From Leuctra nigra (lineage: Eukaryota > Arthropoda > Insecta > Plecoptera > Leuctridae), in NCBI GenBank assembly GCA_934045905.1, contig CAKOGZ010000157.1, positions 186,001-250,000 on the forward strand: a DNA stretch of 64,000 nucleotides, given 5' to 3'. Positions 1-11,437 of the stretch are shown here, piece after piece (the stretch's first letter is position 1; the number at the start of each line of letters is the position of its first letter). Position numbers and translations under genes: made by a program. A model generated the notes under the pieces. The model was given only the letters and a program-made list of their open reading frames with translations, was not told the DNA's origin and did not search any database.

Positions 1-48
1 ACAGGTTAGCGAAGCGAGCGTAGCTGACTCATCACAAGCTTTAACCTC

Positions 49-181
49 CATTGACTAAAAAATGGATGAAAACCTAGGAAATGAGGAAAATCTAAGGAAC
101 ATTGTTAATTGTTACATTGTTTCCTTTGTAGGCTAACCTACATTGTTGGTCAATATACATTGACAAAAAAATGGATGAAAA
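49..181 (+). repeat. Pair of 24-bp direct repeats inside the L monomer, 109 bp apart
   Basis: Copies at 49-72 and 158-181 are identical except one base (t or a at the eighth position). Both begin cattgac and end tggatgaaaa. Every L monomer has the pair, while S monomers have a single copy (cagtgac at 1202 in the first S). Collapsing the 109-bp interval converts L length into S length once the extra 9-bp GAAGCGAGC unit of S is added. Confidence 0.93.
127..142. repeat. Conserved dyad TGTAGG-CTAA-CCTACA
   Basis: A perfect 6-bp inverted repeat with a 4-base loop, present in nearly all L monomers and absent from S because it lies in the deleted 109-bp interval. Class e monomers carry gctaacttac instead, which breaks one stem pair, and c monomers at 28666, 32489 and 37919 carry tttgaagg. 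It could be a protein-binding dyad or simply shared ancestry. Confidence 0.75.
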
Positions 182-461
182 GCTATCGGGGGTGGACCCA
201 TCAGATTCTGAATATCATGAACAGTTAATTCCGGCGAATCGGAGAGTCTGACATAAAAAAGTGTTTCTGCACATTTTAAGCCTCTCTCCATCATCTATAT
301 GGTGTATCATTTTCAGCTCTCTAAGAGTAATAGATTCGTCACAAAGTAGGAAACAAACTAAATTTTTTCAATATGAGCTACTTCTAAAGTGGCACTGCCC
401 TGTTTTTATCGAATTTTCTTGAAGCCTACACAACGTTATGCCGAGAAATGTAATAAAACAC

Positions 462-471
462 TTTTCGAAAA
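462..471. repeat. TTTTCGAAAA palindrome, one per monomer
   Basis: A 10-bp perfect palindrome followed by an A run of variable length. It is kept in both long and short monomers across the array; the d monomer at 54711 has lost one T. The downstream A run changes between 5 and 10 bases and is the source of many frame shifts in the spurious ORFs. Confidence 0.8.
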
Positions 472-565
472 AAAATAGGCTTAAAAACAAAATTATAAAA
501 AAGAACCCCACGCTGCCCCCTTGGAGTCGCCCGACGCTGCCCTGTCAGATTACTATATAATAAAG

Positions 566-585
566 TTAGGTTAATACAGGTTAGC
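566..585 (+). repeat. Degenerate TTAGG tract at the L monomer junction
   Basis: In 5-base register the junction reads TTAGG TTAAT ACAGG TTAGC. The junction into S monomers, for example 1135-1153, is closer to canonical: TTAGG TTAGG GTAGG TTAG. TTAGG is the ancestral insect and common arthropod telomeric repeat. Four degenerate units do not make a telomere, but the register recurs at almost every monomer junction. Confidence 0.6.
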
Positions 586-1144
586 AAAGCGAGCGTAGCT
601 GACTCATCACAAGCTTTAACCTCCATTGACTAAAAAATGGATGAAAACCTAGGAAATGAGGAAAATCTAAGGAACATTGTTAATTGTTACATTGTTACCT
701 TTGTAGGCTAACCTACATTGTTGGTCAATATACATTGACAAAAAAATGGATGAAAATCTATCGGGGGTGGACCCATCAGCTTCTGAATAACATGAACAGT
801 TAATTCCGGCGAATCGGAGAGTCTGACATAAAAAAGTGTTTCTGCACTTTTTAAGCCTCTCACCATCTACTATATAGGGTAACGTTGTCAACTCTCTTAG
901 AGTTATAGATTCGTCACAAAGTAGGAAACAAATAAAAAAATATCAATATGAGCTACTTCTAAAGTGGCACCCCCCTATTTTTATCGAATTTTCTTGAAGC
1001 CTAACGTTATGCCGAGAAATGAAATAAAACACTTTTCGAAAATAATAGGCTTAACATTAACATGTAAAAAAAAATCTCCCCTCTGTCTCCTGGAGTCGCC
1101 CGACGTTGCCCGGTCAGATAATTTTATAATAAAGTTAGGTTAGG
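576..1144 (+). repeat. L monomer class c (569 bp), reference copy
   Basis: Class c opens every HOR. Its 5' end has ttagcaaagcg, where other classes have gcgaagcg. It then has ttacc, gaaaatcta and gaataac. The 3' half diverges strongly from class b: ctcaccatctactatatag, aaataaaaaaatatc, cctaacg (lacking 4 bases of cctacacaacg), cattaacatg, tctcccctctgtc and gttgcccgg. It is always followed by an S monomer. Confidence 0.93.
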
Positions 1145-1618
1145 GTAGGTTAGCGAAGCGAGCGAAGCGAGCGTAGCTGACCCTTAACAAGCTTTAACCT
1201 ACAGTGACAAAAAATTGATGAAAACCTATCAGGATTGTGCCCTTTTGCTTCTGAAGGACATAAACTAAGAAATGCGGCGTATCGGAGCGTCTGACAGAAA
1301 AAAGTGTTTCTGCACTTTTTAAGCCTCTCTCCATCATCTATATGGTGTATCATTTTCAGCTCTCTAAGAGTAATAGATTCGTCACAAAGTAGGAAACAAA
1401 CTAAATGTTTTCAATATGAGCTACTTCTAAAGTGGCACCCCCCTGTTTTTATCGAATTTTCTTGAAGCCTACACAACGTTATGCCGAGAAATGTAATAAA
1501 ACACTTTTCGAAAAAAAATAGGCTTAAAAACAAAATTATAAAAAAGGACCCCACGCTGCCCCCTTGGAGTCGCCCGACGCTGCCCTGTCAGATTACTATA
1601 TAATAAAGTTAGGTTAAT
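1145..1618 (+). repeat. S monomer class s (474 bp), reference copy
   Basis: Begins gtaggttagcg and carries two GAAGCGAGC units instead of one. It lacks the 109-bp interval found in L monomers. Its 5' part is diverged (gacccttaacaag, cagtgac, ggattgtgccc, gaaggacataaac, gcggcgtatcgg), while its 3' half is nearly class b apart from aaatgttttc, the C tract and aaaaggacccc. Confidence 0.93.
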
Positions 1619-2187
1619 ACAGGTTAGCGAAGCGAGCGTAGCTGACTCATCACAAGCTTTAACCTCCATTGACTAAAAAATGGATGAAAACCTAGGAAAT
1701 GAGGAAAATCTAAGGAACATTGTTAATTGTTACATTGTTACCTTTGTAGGCTAACCTACATTGTTGGTCAATATACATTGACAAAAAAATGGATGAAAAT
1801 CTATCGGGGGTGGACCCATCAGCTTCTGAATAACATGAACAGTTAATTCCGGCGAATCGGAGAGTCTGACATAAAAAAGTGTTTCTGCACTTTTTAAGCC
1901 TCTCACCATCTACTATATAGGGTAACGTTGTCAACTCTCTTAGAGTTATAGATTCGTCACAAAGTAGGAAACAAATAAAAAAATATCAATATGAGCTACT
2001 TCTAAAGTGGCACCCCCCTATTTTTATCGAATTTTCTTGAAGCCTAACGTTATGCCGAGAAATGAAATAAAACACTTTTCGAAAATAATAGGCTTAACAT
2101 TAACATGTAAAAAAAAATCTCCCCTCTGTCTCCTGGAGTCGCCCGACGTTGCCCGGTCAGATAATTTTATAATAAAGTTAGGTTAGG
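1619..2187 (+). repeat. L monomer class d (569 bp), reference copy
   Basis: Identical in plan to class c, with ttacc, gaaaatcta, gaataac and the same divergent 3' half, but its 5' end is ttagcgaagcg. Class d is followed by s or s' every time, and from 17.8 kb on it usually follows class e. Confidence 0.92.
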
Positions 2188-2661
2188 GTAGGTTAGCGAA
2201 GCGAGCGAAGCGAGCGTAGCTGACCCTTAACAAGCTTTAACCTACAGTGACAAAAAATTGATGAAAACCTATCAGGATTGTGCCCTTCTTCTTCTGAAGG
2301 ACATAAACTAAGAAATGCGGCGTATCGGAGCGTCTGACAGAAAAAAGTGTTTCTGCACTTTTTAAGCCTCTCTCCATCATCTATATGGTGTATCATTTTC
2401 AGCTCTCTAAGAGTAATAGATTCGTCACAAAGTAGGAAATAAACTAAATGTTTTCAATATGAGCTACTTCTAAAGTGGCACCCCCCTGTTTTTATCGAAT
2501 TTTCTTGAAGCCTACACAACGTTATGCCGAGAAATGTAATAAAACACTTTTCGAAAAAAAATAGGCTTAAAAACAAAATTATAAAAAAGGACCCCACGCT
2601 GCCCCCTTGGAGTCGCCCGACGCTGCCCTGTCAGATTACTATATAATAAAGTTAGGTTAAT

Positions 2662-3236
2662 ACAGGTTAGCGAAGCGAGCGTAGCTGACTCATCACAAGC
2701 TTTAACCTCCATTGACTAAAAAATGGATGAAAACCTAGGAAATGAGGAAAATCTAAGGAACATTGTTAATTGTTACATTGTTGCCTTTGTAGGCTAACCT
2801 ACATTGTTGGTCAATATACATTGACAAAAAAATGGATGAAAAGCTATCGGGGGTGGACCCATCAGCTTCTGAATATCATGAACAGTTAATTCCGGCGAAT
2901 CGGAGAGTCTGACATAAAAAAGTGTTTCTGCACATTTTAAGCCTCTCTCCATCATCTATATGGTGTATCATTTTCAGCTCTCTAAGAGTAATAGATTCGT
3001 CACAAAGTAGGAAACAAACTAACTTTTTTCAATATGAGCTACTTCTAAAGTGGCACTGCCCTGTTTTTATCGAATTTTCTTGAAGCCTACACAACGTTAT
3101 GCCGAGAAATGTAATAAAACACTTTTCGAAAAAAAATAGGCTTAAAAACAAAATTATAAAAAAGAACCCCACGCTGCCCCCTTGGAGTCGCCCGACGCTG
3201 CCCTGTCAGATTACTATATAATAAAGTTAGGTTAAT
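2662..3236 (+). repeat. L monomer class a (575 bp), reference copy
   Basis: Very close to class b but with ttgcc before the dyad. This copy and those at 6474 and 8669 also share ctaacttttttc. Class a follows an S monomer and is followed by b, or by a b-like hybrid at 62339. The exception is the recombinant at 27048. Confidence 0.9.
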
Positions 3237-3812
3237 ACAGGTTAGCGAAGCGAGCGTAGCTGACTCATCACAAGCTTTAACCTCCATTGACTAAAAAATG
3301 GATGAAAACCTAGGAAATGAGGAAAATCTAAGGAACATTGTTAATTGTTACATTGTTTCCTTTGTAGGCTAACCTACATTGTTGGTCAATATACATTGAC
3401 AAAAAAATGGATGAAAAGCTATCGGGGGTGGAACCCATCAGCTTCTGAATATCATGAACAGTTAATTCCGGCGAATCGGAGAGTCTGACATAAAAAAGTG
3501 TTTCTACACATTTTAAGCCTCTCTCCATCATCTATATGGTGTATCATTTTCAGCTCTCTAAGAGTAATAGATTCGTCACAAAGTAGGAAACAAACTAAAT
3601 TTTTTCAATATGAGCTACTTCTAAAGTGGCACTGCCCTGTTTTTATCGAATTTTCTTGTAGCCTACACAACGTTATGCCGAGAAATGTAATAAAACACTT
3701 TTCGAAAAAAAATAGGCTTAAAAACAAAATTATAAAAAAGAACCCCACGCTGCCCCCTTGGAGTCGCCCGACGCTGCCCTGTCAGATTACTATATAATAA
3801 AGTTAGGTTAAT

Positions 3813-5430
3813 ACAGGTTAGCAAAGCGAGCGTAGCTGACTCATCACAAGCTTTAACCTCCATTGACTAAAAAATGGATGAAAACCTAGGAAATGAGGAA
3901 AATCTAAGGAACATTGTTAATTGTTACATTGTTACCTTTGTAGGCTAACCTACATTGTTGGTCAATATACATTGACAAAAAAATGGATGAAAATCTATCG
4001 GGGGTGGACCCATCAGCTTCTGAATAACATGAACAGTTAATTCCGGCGAATCGGAGAGTCTGACATAAAAAAGTGTTTCTGCACTTTTTAAGCCTCTCAC
4101 CATCTACTATATAGGGTAACGTTGTCAACTCTCTTAGAGTTATAGATTCGTCACAAAGTAGGAAACAAATAAAAAAATATCAATATGAGCTACTTCTAAA
4201 GTGGCACCCCCCCTATTTTTATCGAATTTTCTTGAAGCCTAACGTTATGCCGAGAAATGAAATAAAACACTTTTCGAAAATAATAGGCTTAACATTAACA
4301 TGTAAAAAAAAATCTCCCCTCTGTCTCCTGGAGTCGCCCGACGTTGCCCGGTCAGATAATTTTATAATAAAGTTAGGTTAGGGTAGGTTAGCGAAGCGAG
4401 CGAAGCGAGCGTAGCTGACCCTTAACAAGCTTTAACCTACAGTGACAAAAAATTGATGAAAACCTATCAGGATTGTGCCCTTCTGCTTCTGAAGGACATA
4501 AACTAAGAAATGCGGCGTATCGGAGCGTCTGACAGAAAAAAGTGTTTCTGCACTTTTTAAGCCTCTCTCCATCATCTATATGGTGTATCATTTTCAGCTC
4601 TCTAAGAGTAATAGATTCGTCACAAAGTAGGAAACAAACTAAATGTTTTCAATATGAGCTACTTCTAAAGTGGCACCCCCATGTTTTTATCGAATTTTCT
4701 TGAAGCCTACACAACGTTATGCCGAGAAATGTAATAAAACACTTTTCGAAAAAAATAGGCTTAAAAACAAAATTATAAAAAAGGACCCCACGCTGCCCCC
4801 TTGGAGTCGCCCGACGCTGCCCTGTCAGATTACTATATAATAAAGTTAGGTTAATACAGGTTAGCGAAGCGAGCGTAGCTGACTCATCACAAGCTTTAAC
4901 CTCCATTGACTAAAAAATGGATGAAAACCTAGGAAATGAGGAAAATCTAAGGAACATTGTTAATTGTTACATTGTTTCCTTTGTAGGCTAACCTACATTG
5001 TTGGTCAATATACATTGACAAAAAAATGGATGAAAAGCTATCGGGGGTGGACCCATCAGATTCTGAATATCATGAACAGTTAATTCCGGCGAATCGGAGA
5101 GTCTGACATAAAAAAGTGTTTCTGCACATTTTAAGCCTCTCTCCATCATCTATATGGTGTATCATTTTCAGCTCTCTAAGAGTAATAGATTCGTCACAAA
5201 GTAGGAAACAAACTAAATTTTTTCAATATGAGCTACTTCTAAAGTGGCACTGCCCTGTTTTTATCGAATTTTCTTGAAGCCTACACAACGTTATGCCGAG
5301 AAATGTAATAAAACACTTTTCGAAAAAAAATAGGCTTAAAAACAAAATTATAAAAAAGAACCCCACGCTGCCCCCTTGGAGTCGCCCGACGCTGCCCTGT
5401 CAGATTACTATATAATAAAGTTAGGTTAAT
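3813..5430 (+). repeat. HOR block, 3 monomers c-s-b, 1,618 bp
   Basis: Monomer starts are 3813 c (7-C tract, 570 bp), 4383 s (473 bp, cccccatgttt, one A fewer after TTTTCG) and 4856 b (cagattctg). The same three-monomer block with the same private variants recurs at 9820-11437, which indicates a shared duplication history. Confidence 0.92.
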
Positions 5431-7624
5431 ACAGGTTAGCAAAGCGAGCGTAGCTGACTCATCACAAGCTTTAACCTCCATTGACTAAAAAATGGATGAA
5501 AACCTAGGAAATGAGGAAAATCTAAGGAACATTGTTAATTGTTACATTGTTACCTTTGTAGGCTAACCTACATTGTTGGTCAATATACATTGACAAAAAA
5601 ATGGATGAAAATCTATCGGGGGTGGACCCATCAGCTTCTGAATAACATGAACAGTTAATTCCGGCGAATCGGAGAGTCTGACATAAAAAAGTGTTTCTGC
5701 ACTTTTTAAGCCTCTCACCATCTACTATATAGGGTAACGTTGTCAACTCTCTTAGAGTTATAGATTCGTCACAAAGTAGGAAACAAATAAAAAAATATCA
5801 ATATGAGCTACTTCTAAAGTGGCACCCCCCTATTTTTATCGAATTTTCTTGAAGCCTAACGTTATGCCGAGAAATGAAATAAAACACTTTTCGAAAATAA
5901 TAGGCTTAACATTAACATGTAAAAAAAAATCTCCCCTCTGTCTCCTGGAGTCGCCCGACGTTGCCCGGTCAGATAATTTTATAATAAAGTTAGGTTAGGG
6001 TAGGTTAGCGAAGCGAGCGAAGCGAGCGTAGCTGACCCTTAACAAGCTTTAACCTACAGTGACAAAAAATTGATGAAAACCTATCAGGATTGTGCCCTTC
6101 TTCTTCTGAAGGACATAAACTAAGAAATGCGGCGTATCGGAGCGTCTGACAGAAAAAAGTGTTTCTGCACTTTTTAAGCCTCTCTCCATCATCTATATGG
6201 TGTATCATTTTCAGCTCTCTAAGAGTAATAGATTCGTCACAAAGTAGGAAATAAACTAAATGTTTTCAATATGAGCTACTTCTAAAGTGGCACCCCCCTG
6301 TTTTTATCGAATTTTCTTGAAGCCTACACAACGTTATGCCGAGAAATGTAATAAAACACTTTTCGAAAAAAAATAGGCTTAAAAACAAAATTATAAAAAA
6401 GGACCCCACGCTGCCCCCTTGGAGTCGCCCGACGCTGCCCTGTCAGATTACTATATAATAAAGTTAGGTTAATACAGGTTAGCGAAGCGAGCGTAGCTGA
6501 CTCATCACAAGCTTTAACCTCCATTGACTAAAAAATGGATGAAAACCTAGGAAATGAGGAAAATCTAAGGAACATTGTTAATTGTTACATTGTTGCCTTT
6601 GTAGGCTAACCTACATTGTTGGTCAATATACATTGACAAAAAAATGGATGAAAAGCTATCGGGGGTGGACCCATCAGCTTCTGAATATCATGAACAGTTA
6701 ATTCCGGCGAATCGGAGAGTCTGACATAAAAAAGTGTTTCTGCACATTTTAAGCCTCTCTCCATCATCTATATGGTGTATCATTTTCAGCTCTCTAAGAG
6801 TAATAGATTCGTCACAAAGTAGGAAACAAACTAACTTTTTTCAATATGAGCTACTTCTAAAGTGGCACTGCCCTGTTTTTATCGAATTTTCTTGAAGCCT
6901 ACACAACGTTATGCCGAGAAATGTAATAAAACACTTTTCGAAAAAAAATAGGCTTAAAAACAAAATTATAAAAAAGAACCCCACGCTGCCCCCTTGGAGT
7001 CGCCCGACGCTGCCCTGTCAGATTACTATATAATAAAGTTAGGTTAATACAGGTTAGCGAAGCGAGCGTAGCTGACTCATCACAAGCTTTAACCTCCATT
7101 GACTAAAAAATGGATGAAAACCTAGGAAATGAGGAAAATCTAAGGAACATTGTTAATTGTTACATTGTTTCCTTTGTAGGCTAACCTACATTGTTGGTCA
7201 ATATACATTGACAAAAAAATGGATGAAAAGCTATCGGGGGTGGAACCCATCAGCTTCTGAATATCATGAACAGTTAATTCCGGCGAATCGGAGAGTCTGA
7301 CATAAAAAAGTGTTTCTACACATTTTAAGCCTCTCTCCATCATCTATATGGTGTATCATTTTCAGCTCTCTAAGAGTAATAGATTCGTCACAAAGTAGGA
7401 AACAAACTAAATTTTTTCAATATGAGCTACTTCTAAAGTGGCACTGCCCTGTTTTTATCGAATTTTCTTGTAGCCTACACAACGTTATGCCGAGAAATGT
7501 AATAAAACACTTTTCGAAAAAAAATAGGCTTAAAAACAAAATTATAAAAAAGAACCCCACGCTGCCCCCTTGGAGTCGCCCGACGCTGCCCTGTCAGATT
7601 ACTATATAATAAAGTTAGGTTAAT
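5431..7624 (+). repeat. HOR block, 4 monomers c-s-a-b, 2,194 bp
   Basis: Monomer starts are 5431 c, 6000 s, 6474 a and 7049 b. The s carries cttcttcttctg as at 2188, and b carries ggaacccatcag, gtttctacacat and cttgtagcc as at 3237. So 2188-4382 and 6000-8194 are copies offset by 3,812 bp. Confidence 0.92.
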
Positions 7625-9819
7625 ACAGGTTAGCAAAGCGAGCGTAGCTGACTCATCACAAGCTTTAACCTCCATTGACTAAAAAATGGATGAAAACCTA
7701 GGAAATGAGGAAAATCTAAGGAACATTGTTAATTGTTACATTGTTACCTTTGTAGGCTAACCTACATTGTTGGTCAATATACATTGACAAAAAAATGGAT
7801 GAAAATCTATCGGGGGTGGACCCATCAGCTTCTGAATAACATGAACAGTTAATTCCGGCGAATCGGAGAGTCTGACATAAAAAAGTGTTTCTGCACTTTT
7901 TAAGCCTCTCACCATCTACTATATAGGGTAACGTTGTCAACTCTCTTAGAGTTATAGATTCGTCACAAAGTAGGAAACAAATAAAAAAATATCAATATGA
8001 GCTACTTCTAAAGTGGCACCCCCCCTATTTTTATCGAATTTTCTTGAAGCCTAACGTTATGCCGAGAAATGAAATAAAACACTTTTCGAAAATAATAGGC
8101 TTAACATTAACATGTAAAAAAAAATCTCCCCTCTGTCTCCTGGAGTCGCCCGACGTTGCCCGGTCAGATAATTTTATAATAAAGTTAGGTTAGGGTAGGT
8201 TAGCGAAGCGAGCGAAGCGAGCGTAGCTGACCCTTAACAAGCTTTAACCTACAGTGACAAAAAATTGATGAAAACCTATCAGGATTGTGCCCTTCTGCTT
8301 CTGAAGGACATAAACTAAGAAATGCGGCGTATCGGAGCGTCTGACAGAAAAAAGTGTTTCTGCACTTTTTAAGCCTCTCTCCATCATCTATATGGTGTAT
8401 CATTTTCAGCTCTCTAAGAGTAATAGATTCGTCACAAAGTAGGAAACAAACTAAATGTTTTCAATATGAGCTACTTCTAAAGTGGCACCCCCATGTTTTT
8501 ATCGAATTTTCTTGAAGCCTACACAACGTTATGCCGAGAAATGTAATAAAACACTTTTCGAAAAAAAATAGGCTTAAAAACAAAATTATAAAAAAGGACC
8601 CCACGCTGCCCCCTTGGAGTCGCCCGACGCTGCCCTGTCAGATTACTATATAATAAAGTTAGGTTAATACAGGTTAGCGAAGCGAGCGTAGCTGACTCAT
8701 CACAAGCTTTAACCTCCATTGACTAAAAAATGGATGAAAACCTAGGAAATGAGGAAAATCTAAGGAACATTGTTAATTGTTACATTGTTGCCTTTGTAGG
8801 CTAACCTACATTGTTGGTCAATATACATTGACAAAAAAATGGATGAAAAGCTATCGGGGGTGGACCCATCAGCTTCTGAATATCATGAACAGTTAATTCC
8901 GGCGAATCGGAGAGTCTGACATAAAAAAGTGTTTCTGCACATTTTAAGCCTCTCTCCATCATCTATATGGTGTATCATTTTCAGCTCTCTAAGAGTAATA
9001 GATTCGTCACAAAGTAGGAAACAAACTAACTTTTTTCAATATGAGCTACTTCTAAAGTGGCACTGCCCTGTTTTTATCGAATTTTCTTGAAGCCTACACA
9101 ACGTTATGCCGAGAAATGTAATAAAACACTTTTCGAAAAAAAATAGGCTTAAAAACAAAATTATAAAAAAGAACCCCACGCTGCCCCCTTGGAGTCGCCC
9201 GACGCTGCCCTGTCAGATTACTATATAATAAAGTTAGGTTAATACAGGTTAGCGAAGCGAGCGTAGCTGACTCATCACAAGCTTTAACCTCCATTGACTA
9301 AAAAATGGATGAAAACCTAGGAAATGAGGAAAATCTAAGGAACATTGTTAATTGTTACATTGTTTCCTTTGTAGGCTAACCTACATTGTTGGTCAATATA
9401 CATTGACAAAAAAATGGATGAAAAGCTATCGGGGGTGGAACCCATCAGCTTCTGAATATCATGAACAGTTAATTCCGGCGAATCGGAGAGTCTGACATAA
9501 AAAAGTGTTTCTACACATTTTAAGCCTCTCTCCATCATCTATATGGTGTATCATTTTCAGCTCTCTAAGAGTAATAGATTCGTCACAAAGTAGGAAACAA
9601 ACTAAATTTTTTCAATATGAGCTACTTCTAAAGTGGCACTGCCCTGTTTTTATCGAATTTTCTTGTAGCCTACACAACGTTATGCCGAGAAATGTAATAA
9701 AACACTTTTCGAAAAAAAATAGGCTTAAAAACAAAATTATAAAAAAGAACCCCACGCTGCCCCCTTGGAGTCGCCCGACGCTGCCCTGTCAGATTACTAT
9801 ATAATAAAGTTAGGTTAAT
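7625..9819 (+). repeat. HOR block, 4 monomers c-s-a-b, 2,195 bp
   Basis: Monomer starts are 7625 c (7-C tract), 8195 s (cccccatgttt), 8669 a (ctaacttttttc) and 9244 b (ggaaccc, tctacacat, cttgtagcc). The a-b-c part repeats that at 6474-8194 with a 2,195-bp offset. Confidence 0.92.
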
Positions 9820-11437
9820 ACAGGTTAGCAAAGCGAGCGTAGCTGACTCATCACAAGCTTTAACCTCCATTGACTAAAAAATGGATGAAAACCTAGGAAA
9901 TGAGGAAAATCTAAGGAACATTGTTAATTGTTACATTGTTACCTTTGTAGGCTAACCTACATTGTTGGTCAATATACATTGACAAAAAAATGGATGAAAA
10001 TCTATCGGGGGTGGACCCATCAGCTTCTGAATAACATGAACAGTTAATTCCGGCGAATCGGAGAGTCTGACATAAAAAAGTGTTTCTGCACTTTTTAAGC
10101 CTCTCACCATCTACTATATAGGGTAACGTTGTCAACTCTCTTAGAGTTATAGATTCGTCACAAAGTAGGAAACAAATAAAAAAATATCAATATGAGCTAC
10201 TTCTAAAGTGGCACCCCCCCTATTTTTATCGAATTTTCTTGAAGCCTAACGTTATGCCGAGAAATGAAATAAAACACTTTTCGAAAATAATAGGCTTAAC
10301 ATTAACATGTAAAAAAAAATCTCCCCTCTGTCTCCTGGAGTCGCCCGACGTTGCCCGGTCAGATAATTTTATAATAAAGTTAGGTTAGGGTAGGTTAGCG
10401 AAGCGAGCGAAGCGAGCGTAGCTGACCCTTAACAAGCTTTAACCTACAGTGACAAAAAATTGATGAAAACCTATCAGGATTGTGCCCTTCTGCTTCTGAA
10501 GGACATAAACTAAGAAATGCGGCGTATCGGAGCGTCTGACAGAAAAAAGTGTTTCTGCACTTTTTAAGCCTCTCTCCATCATCTATATGGTGTATCATTT
10601 TCAGCTCTCTAAGAGTAATAGATTCGTCACAAAGTAGGAAACAAACTAAATGTTTTCAATATGAGCTACTTCTAAAGTGGCACCCCCATGTTTTTATCGA
10701 ATTTTCTTGAAGCCTACACAACGTTATGCCGAGAAATGTAATAAAACACTTTTCGAAAAAAATAGGCTTAAAAACAAAATTATAAAAAAGGACCCCACGC
10801 TGCCCCCTTGGAGTCGCCCGACGCTGCCCTGTCAGATTACTATATAATAAAGTTAGGTTAATACAGGTTAGCGAAGCGAGCGTAGCTGACTCATCACAAG
10901 CTTTAACCTCCATTGACTAAAAAATGGATGAAAACCTAGGAAATGAGGAAAATCTAAGGAACATTGTTAATTGTTACATTGTTTCCTTTGTAGGCTAACC
11001 TACATTGTTGGTCAATATACATTGACAAAAAAATGGATGAAAAGCTATCGGGGGTGGACCCATCAGATTCTGAATATCATGAACAGTTAATTCCGGCGAA
11101 TCGGAGAGTCTGACATAAAAAAGTGTTTCTGCACATTTTAAGCCTCTCTCCATCATCTATATGGTGTATCATTTTCAGCTCTCTAAGAGTAATAGATTCG
11201 TCACAAAGTAGGAAACAAACTAAATTTTTTCAATATGAGCTACTTCTAAAGTGGCACTGCCCTGTTTTTATCGAATTTTCTTGAAGCCTACACAACGTTA
11301 TGCCGAGAAATGTAATAAAACACTTTTCGAAAAAAAATAGGCTTAAAAACAAAATTATAAAAAAGAACCCCACGCTGCCCCCTTGGAGTCGCCCGACGCT
11401 GCCCTGTCAGATTACTATATAATAAAGTTAGGTTAAT
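9820..11437 (+). repeat. HOR block, 3 monomers c-s-b, 1,618 bp
   Basis: Monomer starts are 9820 c, 10390 s (473 bp, cccccatgttt) and 10863 b (cagattctg). It matches 3813-5430 monomer by monomer, including the one-base A-run deletion in s. Confidence 0.92.

Larger units (their letters stand above)
1..575 (+). repeat. L monomer class b (575 bp), reference copy; end of a HOR cut by the window edge
   Basis: This is the reference long monomer. It begins acaggttagcgaagcgagcg. Diagnostic sites are tttcc before the GTAGG dyad, gaaaagcta, gaatatc, cacattttaag, ggcactgccctg, cctacacaacg and aaaagaacccc. It carries cagattctg, which is shared with the b monomers at 4856, 10863 and 14566 and links those copies. 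It contains the 109-bp-spaced direct repeats, the GTAGG/CCTAC dyad and the TTTTCGAAAA palindrome listed separately. Confidence 0.95.
576..3812 (+). repeat. HOR block, 6 monomers c-s-d-s-a-b, 3,237 bp
   Basis: Monomer starts are 576 c, 1145 s, 1619 d, 2188 s, 2662 a and 3237 b. Private variants are cttcttcttctg in s at about 2285, ctaacttttttc in a, and in b ggaacccatcag, gtttctacacat and cttgtagcc. The b monomer is 576 bp because of the extra A in ggaaccc. The variants of s, a and b recur at 6000-7624, and those of a and b again at 8669-9819. Confidence 0.93.

Noticed and set aside
551..566. TATATAATAAAG in each monomer as a promoter or poly(A) site
   Set aside because: AT-rich matches of this kind are expected in this base composition, and nothing shows a transcript start or end.
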